NCBI RefSeq assembly: GCF_918797505.1
Contig: NC_092797.1
Location: 13,653,372 to 13,717,371 of the forward strand
DNA length: 64,000 nt
Source: Bemisia tabaci
Taxonomy: Eukaryota > Arthropoda > Insecta > Hemiptera > Aleyrodidae
Direction: 5' to 3'
Made by a program: the position numbers and the translations under genes. Each line of letters starts with the position of its first letter. Position 1 is the first letter of the stretch. This document shows, piece by piece, positions 1-11,631 of the stretch. The notes beneath the pieces are model-generated. The model had not been told where the DNA came from, did not search any database, and saw nothing but the letters and a program-made list of their open reading frames with translations.

Positions 1-2020
1 TAATCCACATAGGTTTTGGGCCAATGTGTAAAACATAGAGTGTGATTATTTTATACGTCTAACACTTGGACCGCGTTTGGCAGAAAGGGACCAAGCCCCA
101 TTAGCTGGTGCCAATTTTAACTGGGTAATTTAATTTTTTTAAAGAGAGAGTTTGTGCGGATTCCTTTGAAAATTTTAAAGAATTTGCTGCGTACCATGCG
201 GAAAATTCACTGAAATTTGCACACAAATCCGCACACCCTTCCTCATGTAAAAAATTAAATTGCCCTACTAAATTTGGCGATGGCTGATGTGGTTGCTTCC
301 TTTCTGCTTAACGGAGTTCATTTACAAGTAGGATCAAAACGGACGTAATGAAAGAAAGTGACCGTTCCAGAGAAGCGGGGTCTTCGTAGGTAAAAACTAG
401 GGGCAAGTCAACACTACGATTTTAGTTTAATATATTGAACATACCCATAGGACCAAAGAGTGTTCACCCAAACCAATGATCTAGTGGTTAAAAATAGTCA
501 AATAAAGCTTCGACCCATCTATTCATAGTCAGAATCTCAAAATTCGATTCTTTCATCCAATCCGAGAAAAATCCTTCCACTGAGATTCCACTCGCCTGTC
601 ATTGCGGACGAAGTCCACATTTGCGAGGCCGATCACAAAATGTGTTGCATTAAAATTTGCCTGAATTTGGCTACTTTAAAAAAATATTCTCTTGATAACG
701 CTTACTTGTACTTACACGCTTTACTTTCACAAACGCTTTCCAAATGAAAGGCTTACATCCAGCAAGGCTTGGTTGCATTACAACTTTATAAAATTTCAAC
801 TGGCGACGTTTACCTGGATTTGTTAGTGGAGGTTTGTTTTACATTGAAACATTCGTAAAATTTCTTCTAATCTCGAGGAATGTGTTTGAACGTTTTGAAA
901 GACAACCACTGGAGCATAGAAAAAAAATACCAACCGAAACACTAAAAATTTTTGGTGAGTATTTCGAGTTTCGACCCTTTCAAATCTTGCATTTTACCTT
1001 TTAGATTACTCATTATTGTTGTGTCTAGGGGTTAAAGTTTCCCAGGAGAGTCAAGGGATAAGAAAGGAAAAGTTCCCCAGAACGTTCCCGGTTAGTTGCT
1101 TTCTCCTTGCAAAAGATTACCGGGCATATCCGAATTTATGCGTGCGTTTCTATCAGAAGTTCAAAGGAAAGCAGATGTTAGTCGGGAATTCCCGGAAAAA
1201 TTACCGCTTCCCCACGTACATCATCCCAACTCAAATCAGTGAGCATGAAATGAGTTAGCGCGGTTTGATCACAATATCGTCTTGACCATTCAAAATTGCA
1301 GCAAACAAAATTCTATAGCGGTAATACAAATAGTGACAATTGTCTAAAATTTTCTGAAAGCACTACAAACTGCATAAACAATTGGTTTTACTATAGCTGC
1401 ACTTGAAAGATTTTACAACCTCTGCAGTCAAAAAAAAACTTGACGTCTCGTTAAAAAAGCGAGAAAAATGGCGGTGTCTGCGTAAATTAGGAGCGTTGTT
1501 GTTGCAGTTTTTTAGGACAAGTTGGTCGGAAGAGACATATTGCGCTCGCAAATCACAAAGCTTTGCCCACCGTACGGTGATTTTCGCGGTCCCGATATGC
1601 TCTGGAGCGACACTAACGATACCCTGATGAAAGAGAGTCGATTGTGTACGAGTGTTTGCCGCGCAAAAATGAATAGAAACGGTTTTTGCATTTACATCCA
1701 TGCTAAAGCGCTGCGCTTAATGTGACTTGTAGTACTGAAAGCACAGGCATTCTGAACATCCTCTATTTTGCGTAAAAAAACTTTGAAATAAAATACATGG
1801 TGATTTGTAAAAAAGATTCGCTTTAATGAATGATTTTGTGTCGCATATGTGAATATGATGTCAGTGCCAAATTTTTTCACACCTACTCCTTACGATATGG
1901 GATATGGATCATATGAATCATTTTCAGCACTGCATTTTAATTTTATTTTCTGAAAGGTTTCAAATCACCTCGAAATGAATGTCTCACACATGATTCCATG
2001 ATTTTCATACACCCTTACTG
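1..2020. other. No gene seen
   Basis: AT-rich DNA with short, mutually overlapping open frames on both strands (for example around 1016-1258 and 1363-1725) that have no recognisable domain or codon bias. Apart from the weak tRNA-like stretch near 480 nothing is supportable. Confidence 0.6.
480..575 (+). repeat. Possible tRNA-derived SINE head (degenerate)
   Basis: GATCTAGTGGTTA at about 487 resembles a pol III A box, and AAAATTCGATTC about 50 bases later resembles a B box. The spacing is close to a tRNA. Stems are not convincing, so this is either a decayed SINE head or chance. Confidence 0.2.
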
Positions 2021-2024
2021 CAGC

Positions 2025-2172
2025 ATCGCTACAAATAAGGCAAATGGAAACAACATGGAAACAGAGCGAAAGAAAGGACGCGTGTTGATGAAGGCGCAGA
2101 GATACAACTATTCGTACTTGACGGATGTCCGTGTTGCATCTGTAAAATTGAAGGCGCGATGGCGCAAGGCGC
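2025..2172 (-). repeat. GCGCCTTCAATTT dispersed repeat, copy 1
   Basis: Read on the minus strand this matches copies at 33283 and 45340: GCGCCATCGCGCCTTCAATT, then a GATGCAACACGGACATCC block and an ACGAATAGTTGTAT block. It is the mirror orientation of those two copies. Confidence 0.65.
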
Positions 2173-2289
2173 AAACCTCAGGGCACTTTGACCTGGTGTA
2201 GGTATCTGAGGATCGAACTACACCAATTGCTTGTGTAATCGATTTTCGGTTTTTAATTTTTTTCAATCCAAATGTTTGTTTATGTATAC

Positions 2290-2395
2290 TGAAAGGCTAG
2301 TTACAAGGACCGAAAGTTCAGTTGTAAAGCGAAAGTTCAGTTGCAAGAACCAGAAGTTTGGTTGTAAAAGACAAAGTTGGGTTGAACCAATCAAA
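2290..2395 (+). repeat. Degenerate tandem repeat of about 22 bp
   Basis: Variants of GAAAGTTCAGTTGTAAAG occur four to five times in a row (CCGAAAGTTCAGTTG, GCGAAAGTTCAGTTG, CAGAAGTTTGGTTG, ACAAAGTTGGGTTG). Similarity decays towards the right end. Confidence 0.6.
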
Positions 2396-2399
2396 AGAC

Positions 2400-3829
2400 T
2401 CGATCATTGAAATCGAACGCTGGGTGCAGGGGACCGAGCTTTGTCCTCATTATTACTTTGCACTGACTATTACTGTTCTCTCATTTCTATTTCTATTAGT
2501 TGTTTACGCGGTTACTATTTTGTAATTTCATAACTTTTCACTCTGTTTATTTATCATTCAGAGTTTAAAATAAATTCTAAAATCGTTGAAAACTGTAACG
2601 AGCATTTAAAAATGTGAAATTTGTGAATTCAATTTTTCAACAGGAAATTAGTTCTGAAAGGAAAAATCCGATACCGCACGTCGAAAGGCAAGTCATCCCT
2701 TCTCTCTTCGCAAATTGGGGTTCTGCGGCGGTTCCTTCATCATTGAATTCGGTAGCGAAGAACGCTTTCCGGTTTGGCAATTAAACTTGCTGCAATTTAA
2801 CTAACTTCGTTTCACTCATTTGCAATTGTGAGGCGGGAAATTGGCGACACGCTTCTCGGTCGACAGTGCGCGCCACTCAGACACGTGCGCATTGAAAGCA
2901 ACCGGCAAAATCTCATCCTCGCACCGAGGAGATTTGCCACGAACGAGACAATGTGTCGGGGAGAAACCGCGAATATGCCTCTAACTCGCGTTGACATTTT
3001 GAGGTTTTTGGCAGAGAGAGAGAGAGAGAGAGGTCGGGAAATCAACTTGTCGATTCGCTGACATTAGGTTGTGAGGAAATTTTGAGATGAGCCCCAAGCT
3101 CCGTGTAACTGCTAGCTTTTTAGAGCTCACTTGAGGATAAAGTTACGACTTTTTTGTCGGTGGAGCGACGATTTTTGAAAGCAGGAGTAAATAATGGTCG
3201 AAGAAACAAAAACCTACAGGCTGCGAGGCTTTTGTACCATTGAAGTATGGAGTGCTCGCTAGTTTTTAGAATGTGGAATAAAAGTTGCAAAATGTTGAGA
3301 TTTTTCGGGACACTCGAGGAGTTGTTTTTTGTCGGAAAAAAGGGGGAGATGCTCACTTCAAGCCTTGACTTCATTCAAAATGCGATTGTTTGTCGCTACG
3401 GAAAGGCGTGCATGCTGTTTTTTGTTTTTTAAGGAAAACGCGGTATGACGATTCAATGTTGCCAAATGCCAATATAATATTATTTTTTTGGAAAATTAAT
3501 GAAAATATTTTTTGGAAGTTTTTGGTATTACATATCAACGAGAAAAGTATTATTTTGAAATGGCTTCCCCTGGAAAACATTTGATATTTCAAACGGAACC
3601 AATTGGTTTTAATAACATTTTCGGCTAAATCATGGGTTTTCCACGGAAGGCAGCCTCTCGTCTCTTCCAGACTACACTGTTGCCAGATATGTTGCTCTTT
3701 CAGCACTCTTCCCAGTTCAAACCGACGCAAAATATTCCTATTTATCGTACAATCTGGCAACCCTACCGGACCCGAATGAAAGGTGGAATGAAGTGGAATC
3801 CTTCAAAGTTTATAGTAAGGATAAGGCGG
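2400..3829. other. No gene seen; one GC-richer patch
   Basis: 2690-3060 is more GC-rich and carries mirrored frames on both strands, which look like chance. 3678-3762 has a weak inverted pair (GTTGCCAGAT / ATCTGGCAAC) that could be a small decayed MITE. Confidence 0.5.
3014..3033 (+). repeat. (AG)n microsatellite
   Basis: A short uninterrupted AG dinucleotide run. Confidence 0.8.
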
Positions 3830-4025
3830 CGTGAATCTATTTTCCTCAGAAAAATTTCCCACCGTTTCCTGAGGAATATTCACTCACGTATTGATCAAAA
3901 AAATTTCCTCCCGTTTCCTGAGAAAAATTTTCTCACGTATTTCTCAGGAAAATTTCCTCCCGTTTCCTGAAGATTATTTCCTCACGTATTCCTCCGGAAA
4001 ATTATCTCCCATTCCCTAAGGAAAA
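3830..4025 (+). repeat. Minisatellite of about 52 bp, nearly four units
   Basis: Units share the core TTTCCTCCCGTTTCCTGAG followed by TTTCCTCACGTATT. Units begin near 3850, 3902, 3952 and 4000 and diverge from left to right. The repeat lies next to a MITE end at 4046, which suggests it grew from the interior of that element. Confidence 0.7.
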
Positions 4026-4045
4026 CTACCTCGACGGTGTAAACA

Positions 4046-4086
4046 CCGCAAACGAGATAAGTGGTCTGGTAATTTCAACGTCGAAA
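4046..4086 (-). repeat. Solo terminal repeat of the GACGGTGAAA MITE family
   Basis: The reverse complement reads CGACGTTGAAATTACCAGACC and then ATCTCGTTTGCG, matching the ends of the copies at 35783 and 63423. The matching second end is not present. Confidence 0.55.
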
Positions 4087-4089
4087 TGT

Positions 4090-6360
4090 TTTACACCAAA
4101 AACAATGCTTAATATATCCTTAATTCTTGCCGCTATTTCTGTTACAAAAAAAGGTTTTGAATTATCAAAGAGAAAACTGAGTTCCGTAGGTATAATGTTT
4201 AACCAACCAACGAAACTACTTAAGAAACATTTTAGAAAATAATACGTAGGAAATTAAAGGATAAAAAATTTTCAACGCTGTTTTGCTGGTGTACCACAAA
4301 ACAAACGGGTACTCGGTACCACCAGTTTGGAACTTGGTAATCTGTAGTCGAGAAAAAAGACTGCGAGGGGAGGCTGACTAGGGCTAAAACTTTCTCTTTT
4401 TCTCTAACCTCTTATTTTAAAGTAAAAGGCGACCTGCTCAAACAGCTCACAGTCATTACGTCGGCTATGAGGTGTAAAGTGCAAGCACTTTATTAAATGC
4501 AGAATAAGCGCTTCCTGCAGGTCATTACATAATATCCTTTTAACAGTGCAATTGAGTAGAGTTTGCTGCAGTAATCGTGGAGCACTTTCTCGTCCATTCG
4601 GTTATGACGTTGGCCTTGGATACAACTGTTCTAATTAACATTCATGATGGGGCAGATTCAATCAGGGTAGAAAGTGATACGAGCTTATCTGCAAACATGA
4701 CTTCACAATCTAGCGCCGGTGGGTGATTAGATAATCGGCGAGCGTTTTAAACTAACAAAGGTGTTCGAATACTGATTTGCATAAACAGCTCGAGGAGAGT
4801 AGAGGAGCGTACTAATGCCACGCATTGTTTTTGTTTAGAGCCCGCTCCAAAAGAGGGCGTCAACTGACAAACGTGTTCGATATTTTGCTACAATAGTGAG
4901 CTCCTTGCAGATTAAGCGCGTTGCTTTGGGCCCGCGGCGTTCACTAGCCGTTCCTAAAGAGAGGATTTTTTTCCTCTTGCCGATTTCAATAATCCAAATT
5001 TAAGCAAGATTAGCGCTTTTGAAACATGATGAAGGTTTGGAAGACCTTTCGGAAAGAATCGACACCTTTTTCTGCAACACGTTGCGCTTAACCTCCCCTG
5101 TAAGAAACATACATCAAACTTGCAAACTCAGAGTGCAGCTTGTTGCATCAAATCGCTCATTGCCAGCAGTTGACAGCAGCGACCAAAATCTACTAGTATT
5201 TTAAACTCTTTCAACATTTCGAACTTCATTTGTAATTGAAAATCTTGTTATTTGGTGGACGAGAGAAAGTAACTATACTTCAACATTTAAAATTTTCACT
5301 CATAATTTTTATTTTTACTCAGAATTATTTAGCATTTTCAAGTCGAAACTTCACATATATTTCTAAGGGTTATTGTAAAAAATCAGCAAAATTTTGAAAG
5401 GAATATTGTGTGGTCGTTTTCTTGTGAAAACGCGTAAGTAATTTTGCACACTTGGAAAAAAGGTGCGTTTCTTCACCTGGGTGACGACTATACATATGTG
5501 TACCGGTACATCGGCTCTTCGGATATTGATGTACGCAAAAAAGGCAGACGTGTGTAAATATCAACCCTCAGATGACACTTGTGAAACGAAATTAAACCAG
5601 GCTTTCACCGTTTATTTCTCCTTGTTTTTTGCGCGAGATCAGAGGTGTGTTTGAATTTGGTTTGATTTCCGTCACTCCGCTTTGGTTTTCGCTCTTTTTG
5701 TGTCCTAAAAGTAACCGCATGACTGACGTTCAAAGAAAATTTGACACGCCACTGATGAGAGCAACCTCAATCGTTTTTTTTTCTTCCCTTTTTTTGTTGA
5801 AATGTACCTCCACTGCGGTGGACGAAATTTGACGCATACTGCCCTTTTGTAGCCAACTGAAAACACACGTTAGCCATAAAAAATTACTAGCCATATACGT
5901 GGAAGATATATTCTTGGAATTAAAGACATGTGAGTTTTAGTTTAGAGAGAAAGGAGTAATCGAAAAAATTGCGCTCCTTTTTGCAGGATTTCAGCAAATA
6001 ATTTTTTTAAACACCTTTTTTTCCATCGCGTTTAGTTTTGTCTTAAAATAATAAAAGGTATCTTACTGTAGGAGTTATAGTATACATGTGATTCATTAGC
6101 TTAATTGTGTTTTATTCACACGACTATTAACTAAACACGCCTTAGAGCATGCGGTATCACTTTAAAATGTAGGTGTATTAAAGATGAGGCTAATGATGCA
6201 ATACTGGCAATTAGGAGTGCTGAAGAGCCGCCTCGAGTTTTCTCTCGTACCCGCACCCGACTTGAGGGTCGAAAAATTATTCATTTTTTCATATTTTTTG
6301 GGCAGCTCTATTTCGCATTTTACATTTTTATACAGGCAGGGACATTTATTTTGCGTGACA
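4090..6360. other. No gene seen
   Basis: Unique-looking AT-rich DNA. No splice-bounded coding run, tRNA or clear inverted repeat could be supported. Confidence 0.55.
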
Positions 6361-6361
6361 C

Positions 6362-6492
6362 AATTTTGTGACACTGTAATTAAATAAAAAAATAGAGTTT
6401 TGATCTTTTTAATTTTGCAACGCTGCAATTAAATAAAAAAATAGATTTTAATCTTTTTAATTTTGCAACACTGCAATTAAATAAAAAAGATT
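6362..6492 (+). repeat. 48-49 bp tandem repeat, 2.7 units
   Basis: Each unit reads AATTTTGCAACRCTGCAATT followed by AAATAAAAAAATAGA and a TTTTAATCTTTTT stretch. Units start at 6362, 6411 and 6459. Confidence 0.85.
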
Positions 6493-7260
6493 AAAAATCT
6501 ATTTTTCTATTTCATGTATTCATTCATTTTTTAGGACAATTATGCGAGCGTTGTGGTTTGAAATTCTTACCAAATTTCCTGTAAAAGATGTAGAAAAATC
6601 GGGGAAATTCTAGTAGATTCGTTACTGATTATATTTTGAAAAATAAAATGTGACGAGAAATCTGCGCCAGAGCAAATTGACAAACGGATTTTTTTTACTT
6701 ATAGCATCAGTACATGCTTGTGAGTGAATTTGCAGGTTGCACTAAAAATGGCAACGTTGCTCTTGGTCAAATTTTATCAAGGTACATATCCGAAGCGCGC
6801 TATGAGAATCTTCACAAATATTGCCCTTTTCGGTGAAAATAATTTGTTTAATGAACTTTGGTGCACAATCGTGGGTAGACAATGTAGGCTGAGAAAATAA
6901 AGAGATTGTTTGTAGTTGTCAACGAGAGAAATCACGGAAACAGGGTCGGTTTAAATACTCAGCGTTGACCTCTGTCGACTTGTGCAAGCTTTCAGTCTAA
7001 TGCACTGTTAATCCCGCTTTAGGCCGCAGGGCTGAATCCAAATAAATGTGAGCAAGTGAATAACAAAGCATATTTTCGATAATTCACGGAGTAAACTCTG
7101 TGTTAATTCTACGCACTGAAATGAGCCCACAAAAGGTGAAAATTCAACGTCGACACGAGGGTTGCATCGATTAAAATGCCCACGGTTCCAAAGCGCTGCC
7201 AAAACGAATTGATATTCTCTTAAAAAGCCTGCCACGCTAAAGACAAATGACAAGTGAACA
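6493..7260. other. No gene seen
   Basis: AT-rich, low-complexity at the start, otherwise unremarkable. The frame on the minus strand near 7008-7253 has no recognisable features. Confidence 0.55.
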
Positions 7261-7522
7261 TTTGGATTGCATTTTGCAAGAAGGAACCAAGATCATTCCA
7301 ATGTTGCTAGGATTGAACAACTTGAATTCTTTGCAAAAAGTTACAGAAATCATGAAGAAAATTAAATTTACAGAGGTGATTTTCGTATTAAATTCACAAT
7401 TTATTGGGAGTGAAGATAAAACCTTTTTAGATGATCAGTTTCTATTTGCAAGGTGAAAAAAGTTGCACAATCTTAGCAACATTGGAATGCTTGTGGTTCC
7501 TTTTTACAACATGCAATCCATT
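7261..7522 (+). mobile_element. Long-type (260 bp) TTGGATTGCATTTTGCAA MITE
   Basis: Ends are TTGGATTGCATTTTGCAAG / CATGCAATCCA with GGAACC / GGTTCC next inside. The interior matches the copy at 19121 along its whole length (shared ACAGAGGTGATTTTC, TTTATTGGGAGT, GTGAAAAAA and GCACAATCTT). No coding capacity, so it must be moved in trans. Confidence 0.85.
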
Positions 7523-8080
7523 TAAATGTCTCCAAATCTTCTCTAGATTAAATATTCGTTTATGAAAAAAGTTAAGAACCATTTTTTTTACAATTTTCAG
7601 GAGCGTTAGACTGAATCACTAGTAGAAATTTTCGGAATATTGAAAGATTTTCGGCAAATTTGTGTTTAATTGGAAGAAAATCAACGTTAAAGCAATGTAA
7701 CAAATACGTCGGGAGGTTTTTAAAAATATTTGTATAATATTTCCATTAGACCGTTTCAGTAACATTATAAATGTTTCCTTAAAAAATATGAAATATTATT
7801 TTTAAATTTCCTCTACTATTAGACTTTCATTTTCTAAATAATTTCATCATCAGGAACATTCTTGTAAGCTGCACAGAAGAGAAAACTCAACACAAAAATG
7901 TGATTAATACGGGAAGTAAAACACAAAATAACGCAAGCCCTGGATGACTCTGAGGTTTTCCGGTCTCTCCATTGTTTTTTTGTGCTCTGCGTTGAATACA
8001 CCACAAACTGCACCAAACTCAACACAAAATTTGGTAACTGGAGAATCGCATTTTGCGTGCTATTAGTAAAATGAAGCAAA

Positions 8081-8334
8081 GGAATAAAATGTTTACCAAA
8101 ACACGCATTTTAAATTATGAAAAAAAAGCTGTTTATTTTCTTGGATGGAAAATTTTTTCACAAAACGCGAAAATGTTAAAAAGTAGAAGAAGTTTTTCAT
8201 AAAGTACTCTATTTTGCGTTTTGTGAAAAAAATGTTTTTGCTGAAGATGGCATCTTGCCGAAACGCATCCAAGGAAATAATAATGGTCAAATTTTCATCA
8301 TTTAAAATGCATGTTCCGGTAAACATTTGATTCC
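8081..8334 (+). mobile_element. Hairpin MITE of 254 bp, single copy here
   Basis: The left end GGAATAAAATGTTTACC pairs with the right end GGTAAACATTTGATTCC. The arms continue inward through GCATTTTAAATTATGAAAA / TTTTCATCATTTAAAATGC, a TTGGATG pair and an ACAAAACGCGAAAAT / ATTTTGCGTTTTGT pair near the centre. Most of the element can therefore fold back on itself. Confidence 0.8.
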
Positions 8335-9283
8335 TTATTTTACAAAATTTGGGTTAGTTTGTGTTACACTTCCTAGATTAACCAAAAGAAGGTAACACAA
8401 GAAAACAAATATTTTTATCACCGTGAACTTTATTTCCAACATTGCCAATTTATATTATTTATGGAAAAAAGTTACCTTTTCCCCGTATGTCCTGGTTGAG
8501 ATGTGTTGATTTTATTAGAATATGGCCATTTCGGGAGATGTAATAGATTTTTTAAAGAGATTTTTTGGGCATAGTCTAACAAGAACAAGCCATCACAACC
8601 AGGAAATCGGGGGGAACAATTAACTTTTTGCCATAAAAAATATAAACATGAACCCTGATAAAAATGAACAGCCTATAAGAGATTGCCAATTTACATGGAA
8701 GGTCTCCTTCGCCGTATACGCTCACATTCATAAATCTATAAATCCTGGGTATAATCTGTTTTCCTCTCTTGGTTGGGTTCACCCTGATTTAGTCGTGCGA
8801 TTATTATGGGAGCCGGTCTCTCCACAGGTTGAACAACTCGATGCCCGGATGGCCGGCTGCCAGCGGACCCCCCGAAAACCCTTGTTAAAGTGATGCGCAT
8901 TTGTTTCCTCATCACGCCTTGTATTCGCAGACATTTCGATTATTCCCGGCCAACCCAATTACAATAAAACACGCGAGCTGAAGAAAGGAGACCCATTAAA
9001 GTTTCCTCTGGTCCGGCGATCTTACGAGACTCCAGGTCTGCAACTTCGCTTCCGCGCTCAGTTTGCTAATGGGTATAACACTAACACGGCATTCATACTG
9101 AAACAGCTCCCCCGCCCGCCCCTCGCCCCCCCTCGCGGAAGCACCCCTAATCTCCATCCCTCCTGCGTTATCTTCGGCCCGGAACTCTTAACTCGTTGTG
9201 TCGATGAGAATGCGATGAAACGGAACTCCAATACGTTAGCGTCGTTGCAGCGTTACGCTGGAAATATGCAAATTGTACCCGGT
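8335..9283. other. No gene seen; GC-richer from 8820 to 9190
   Basis: The 8820-9190 patch is locally GC-rich with a C-rich run at 9108-9132. It could be unique or regulatory DNA, but no open frame is convincing. Confidence 0.5.
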
Positions 9284-9530
9284 GCCGCACAGTGGATAAA
9301 GTCAATGGGAGAGGTCGGACAAACTTCGGAAACTTTAAACACTTTTAACTCCGTTGATACAAAACTTCACGGTTCTAAAGGTGGTTCCATTGGTTTTCTC
9401 GTGAAATTTTCTATAATGAGCCCCCCATAAAATTTAAAATGTGACGAAATAAACATTGAAATTTGCAGTTTCAGTCAAAAATTAAATGTCTGACCTGTCT
9501 CATTGACTCCATCCACTATGTGCCGTGTTT
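9284..9530 (-). mobile_element. CACAGTGGATC family element, copy 1
   Basis: Bounded by CCGCACAGTGGAT and ATCCACTATGTGCCG. Inside it has the family's TCGGACA, AACTCCGTTGATACAAAA, CCATTGGTTTTCTCGTGAAA and AAATTTGCAGTTTCAGTCAA blocks, in reverse orientation to the copies at 22567, 28699 and 58703. It is preceded by TGCAAATTGTACCCGGT, also found before copy 2. Confidence 0.75.
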
Positions 9531-9662
9531 CCAAAAATAGCGATAACTCCAGAAATTAAGTTTTGGACTGAAAGGTGTTTAAGCAGAAATTGTTATTAAC
9601 AATGCGGTTTCCTTCGGTTTTCGCAAAATAGGCCGCTAGACCAGGATTTGCAAATTGTACCT

Positions 9663-9915
9663 GGTACCGTACAGTGGATCTAGTCGATAGGAGAAGTCGG
9701 ACAACATTTGGAAACTTTAAAAGCTTGTAACTCCGTTCATACAAAATTTTGAGGTCCCAAAAGTGGTTCCATTAGCTTCCTCGTGAAATTTTTTTCTTGA
9801 GGCACACCTCAAAATGTAAAATTTGACGAATTAAACATCGAAATTTGCAGTTTTAGTAGAAAATTTCATGTTCGACGTCTCTAATTGACTCGAACCACTG
9901 TGTGCCGGTTCTCCT
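9663..9915 (-). mobile_element. CACAGTGGATC family element, copy 2
   Basis: Same order of blocks as the neighbouring copy 1 and same orientation, including the shared leader TGCAAATTGTACCTGGT. The two copies thus look like a local duplication of about 380 bp, not two independent insertions. Confidence 0.75.
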
Positions 9916-10399
9916 AGAGTAAGGAACGCATTTACGGTCGTTCTTTTCGATAGATTCTCACTCTCAACCTTTCGGTATCTTCATTAATTCAATATGTCAC
10001 AACGAGGGTTAAGGAATGATACCGCCTATCTGACAATTTTGGCGAAAACGAGTTGGCGACTTCACCGCATTCTAAAGTATAAAATAAGTAAGATTTTGCT
10101 TGTAGTTTTTTCTAATTCCGCATCGCCGCGCTGTAATAAAGCTGTAATTTATAATAAACATTGCAAACCTAACTTTATTATAACAAAAAACGGCAAAGTT
10201 TTTTCTTCGTCCTAATAAATTGTCAGTTTGCAGATTGGCGCTATTGTGACTTGGCCATCAATCAAAGTTTTTTCGAAAAGTCCGAAATCAGTCCTCAGAT
10301 AAAATGGATAGCAAAATGCGAAAAGGAACTTCTTGTTTCTTTTCGTGTTTTTTTGTTTTATTTTTATGTGAGTGTCTATTCCAAGGCAACCACACATTT

Positions 10400-11035
10400 A
10401 AATATGTCCGTGTTTGCGGTAACTTTGAGCTACCGTTTTGTTTCGGTCCGATCAACCGAAAAGACATAGTTGGACTTTTTGGGCAAATCGACCAAAATGG
10501 AAGGTCACTCTGAGACACCTAGGGATAGAGGCAGTGGTCTGCTGAACTCATGCACTCTGGTTCTTCTCAATGCCATTCAAAGATTGCAACTTGCAAGTGG
10601 CCAGCGCATTCACAACCAGGCGCTAAGCTAAGTTAGGTTTGGTTGGGTCACGCAACTAAACTAACTTCGCGGTGGTGCGTGGAGTGTCGCGTGATGTTGA
10701 AGGCGCGCTAGACTCGAGTCTCCGTGTGAACAATTTTCACTACTATCTGACCGCGTTCGCCCAAGACCAATCAAAGCATACAGTGATGGTTGCTGCTGAT
10801 TAAAAGATATTGTATCATCGAACGTATACACAAGTACAGATTTCCGTGTTTAGGGTCGGGTTATTTTGAGTTACTTTTTTTCGGTCAGATCAAACGAACA
10901 CATTTCGGTGAACATTTTGGTTGATAGACCAAATTTATGGTTAGATCATCTAAAACCGTAGGTTACTCTGAGGCATCTGGGGGGGGGGGATTCCTGTTGA
11001 ACTAATGCACTCTTGTTTCTCTTGATGTTTTGTGC
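10400..11035 (+). repeat. Two diverged direct copies of a roughly 170 bp block
   Basis: Blocks at 10405-10570 and 10842-11030 share in order CCGTGTTTGCGGT / CCGTGTTTAGGGT, TTTCGGTC, GATCAA, GGTCACTCTGAGACACCT / GGTTACTCTGAGGCATCT and TGCACTCT. The second contains a G9 run at 10980. They may be the two ends of a decayed direct-repeat element. Confidence 0.55.
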
Positions 11036-11485
11036 TTTTTGTGCAATTTTTGTGATTACGCCCCCAAGAGTCTGGCCAGCCTATAGTTCAGCCTTTGATT
11101 TATTGACAAACTTTCCCTGTCAAAGCTAAAAACAAAAACTTGTAAAAATTGTTCTGCCTAAACTGGAAAAATATTTTTTTTTACACGGCTTCCTTCCTCC
11201 GGGCGTCAATGTTGTAAACCGTAAACTGTGCCGTAAAACAGTAATTAAGTATGCGTAAATAAATTGAATCAGCCAGCAGGCGAATTGTGGGTTAGACAGG
11301 TCATGGGGAAAAAGCTGTAAAATTTCATTACAAAGCTTCCGCGTTTCTGCTGACATTTAATTCATTTACAGGAGGGCTTCCTGTTATTTTTAAGTGGGAA
11401 AAAATCTTTGAAAAGAAGTTTATTCGGAGGACTAGAATCACGGAAGTCATAATCTTTTTACTTCGTAGGCTGTAAGACACCACCG

Positions 11486-11631
11486 TTAGGACTGCACTTC
11501 TCAATTCGGAACTATAATTTATGGCTCAATTAAGAAACAACGTTTGTATTTTTAGTTTTTCTATGCACATGAGTGTTTTTTACTAATGATGCTAGAGACT
11601 GTAGTTCCGAACTACAAAATGTCGTCCATTT
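11486..11631 (+). mobile_element. Short-type TTGGACTGCATTTTGCAA MITE
   Basis: The left arm GGACTGCACTTCTCAATTCG with GAACTATAATTTATGGCTCA pairs with the right arm TGTAGTTCCGAACTACAAAA and GTCGTCC. The centre holds the family's GCACATGAGTGTTTTT. Moderately decayed. Confidence 0.75.

Noticed and set aside
7247..7456. 69-codon plus-strand frame with protein-like composition
   Set aside because: It lies inside the 260 bp MITE; the second copy at 19121 does not keep the frame.
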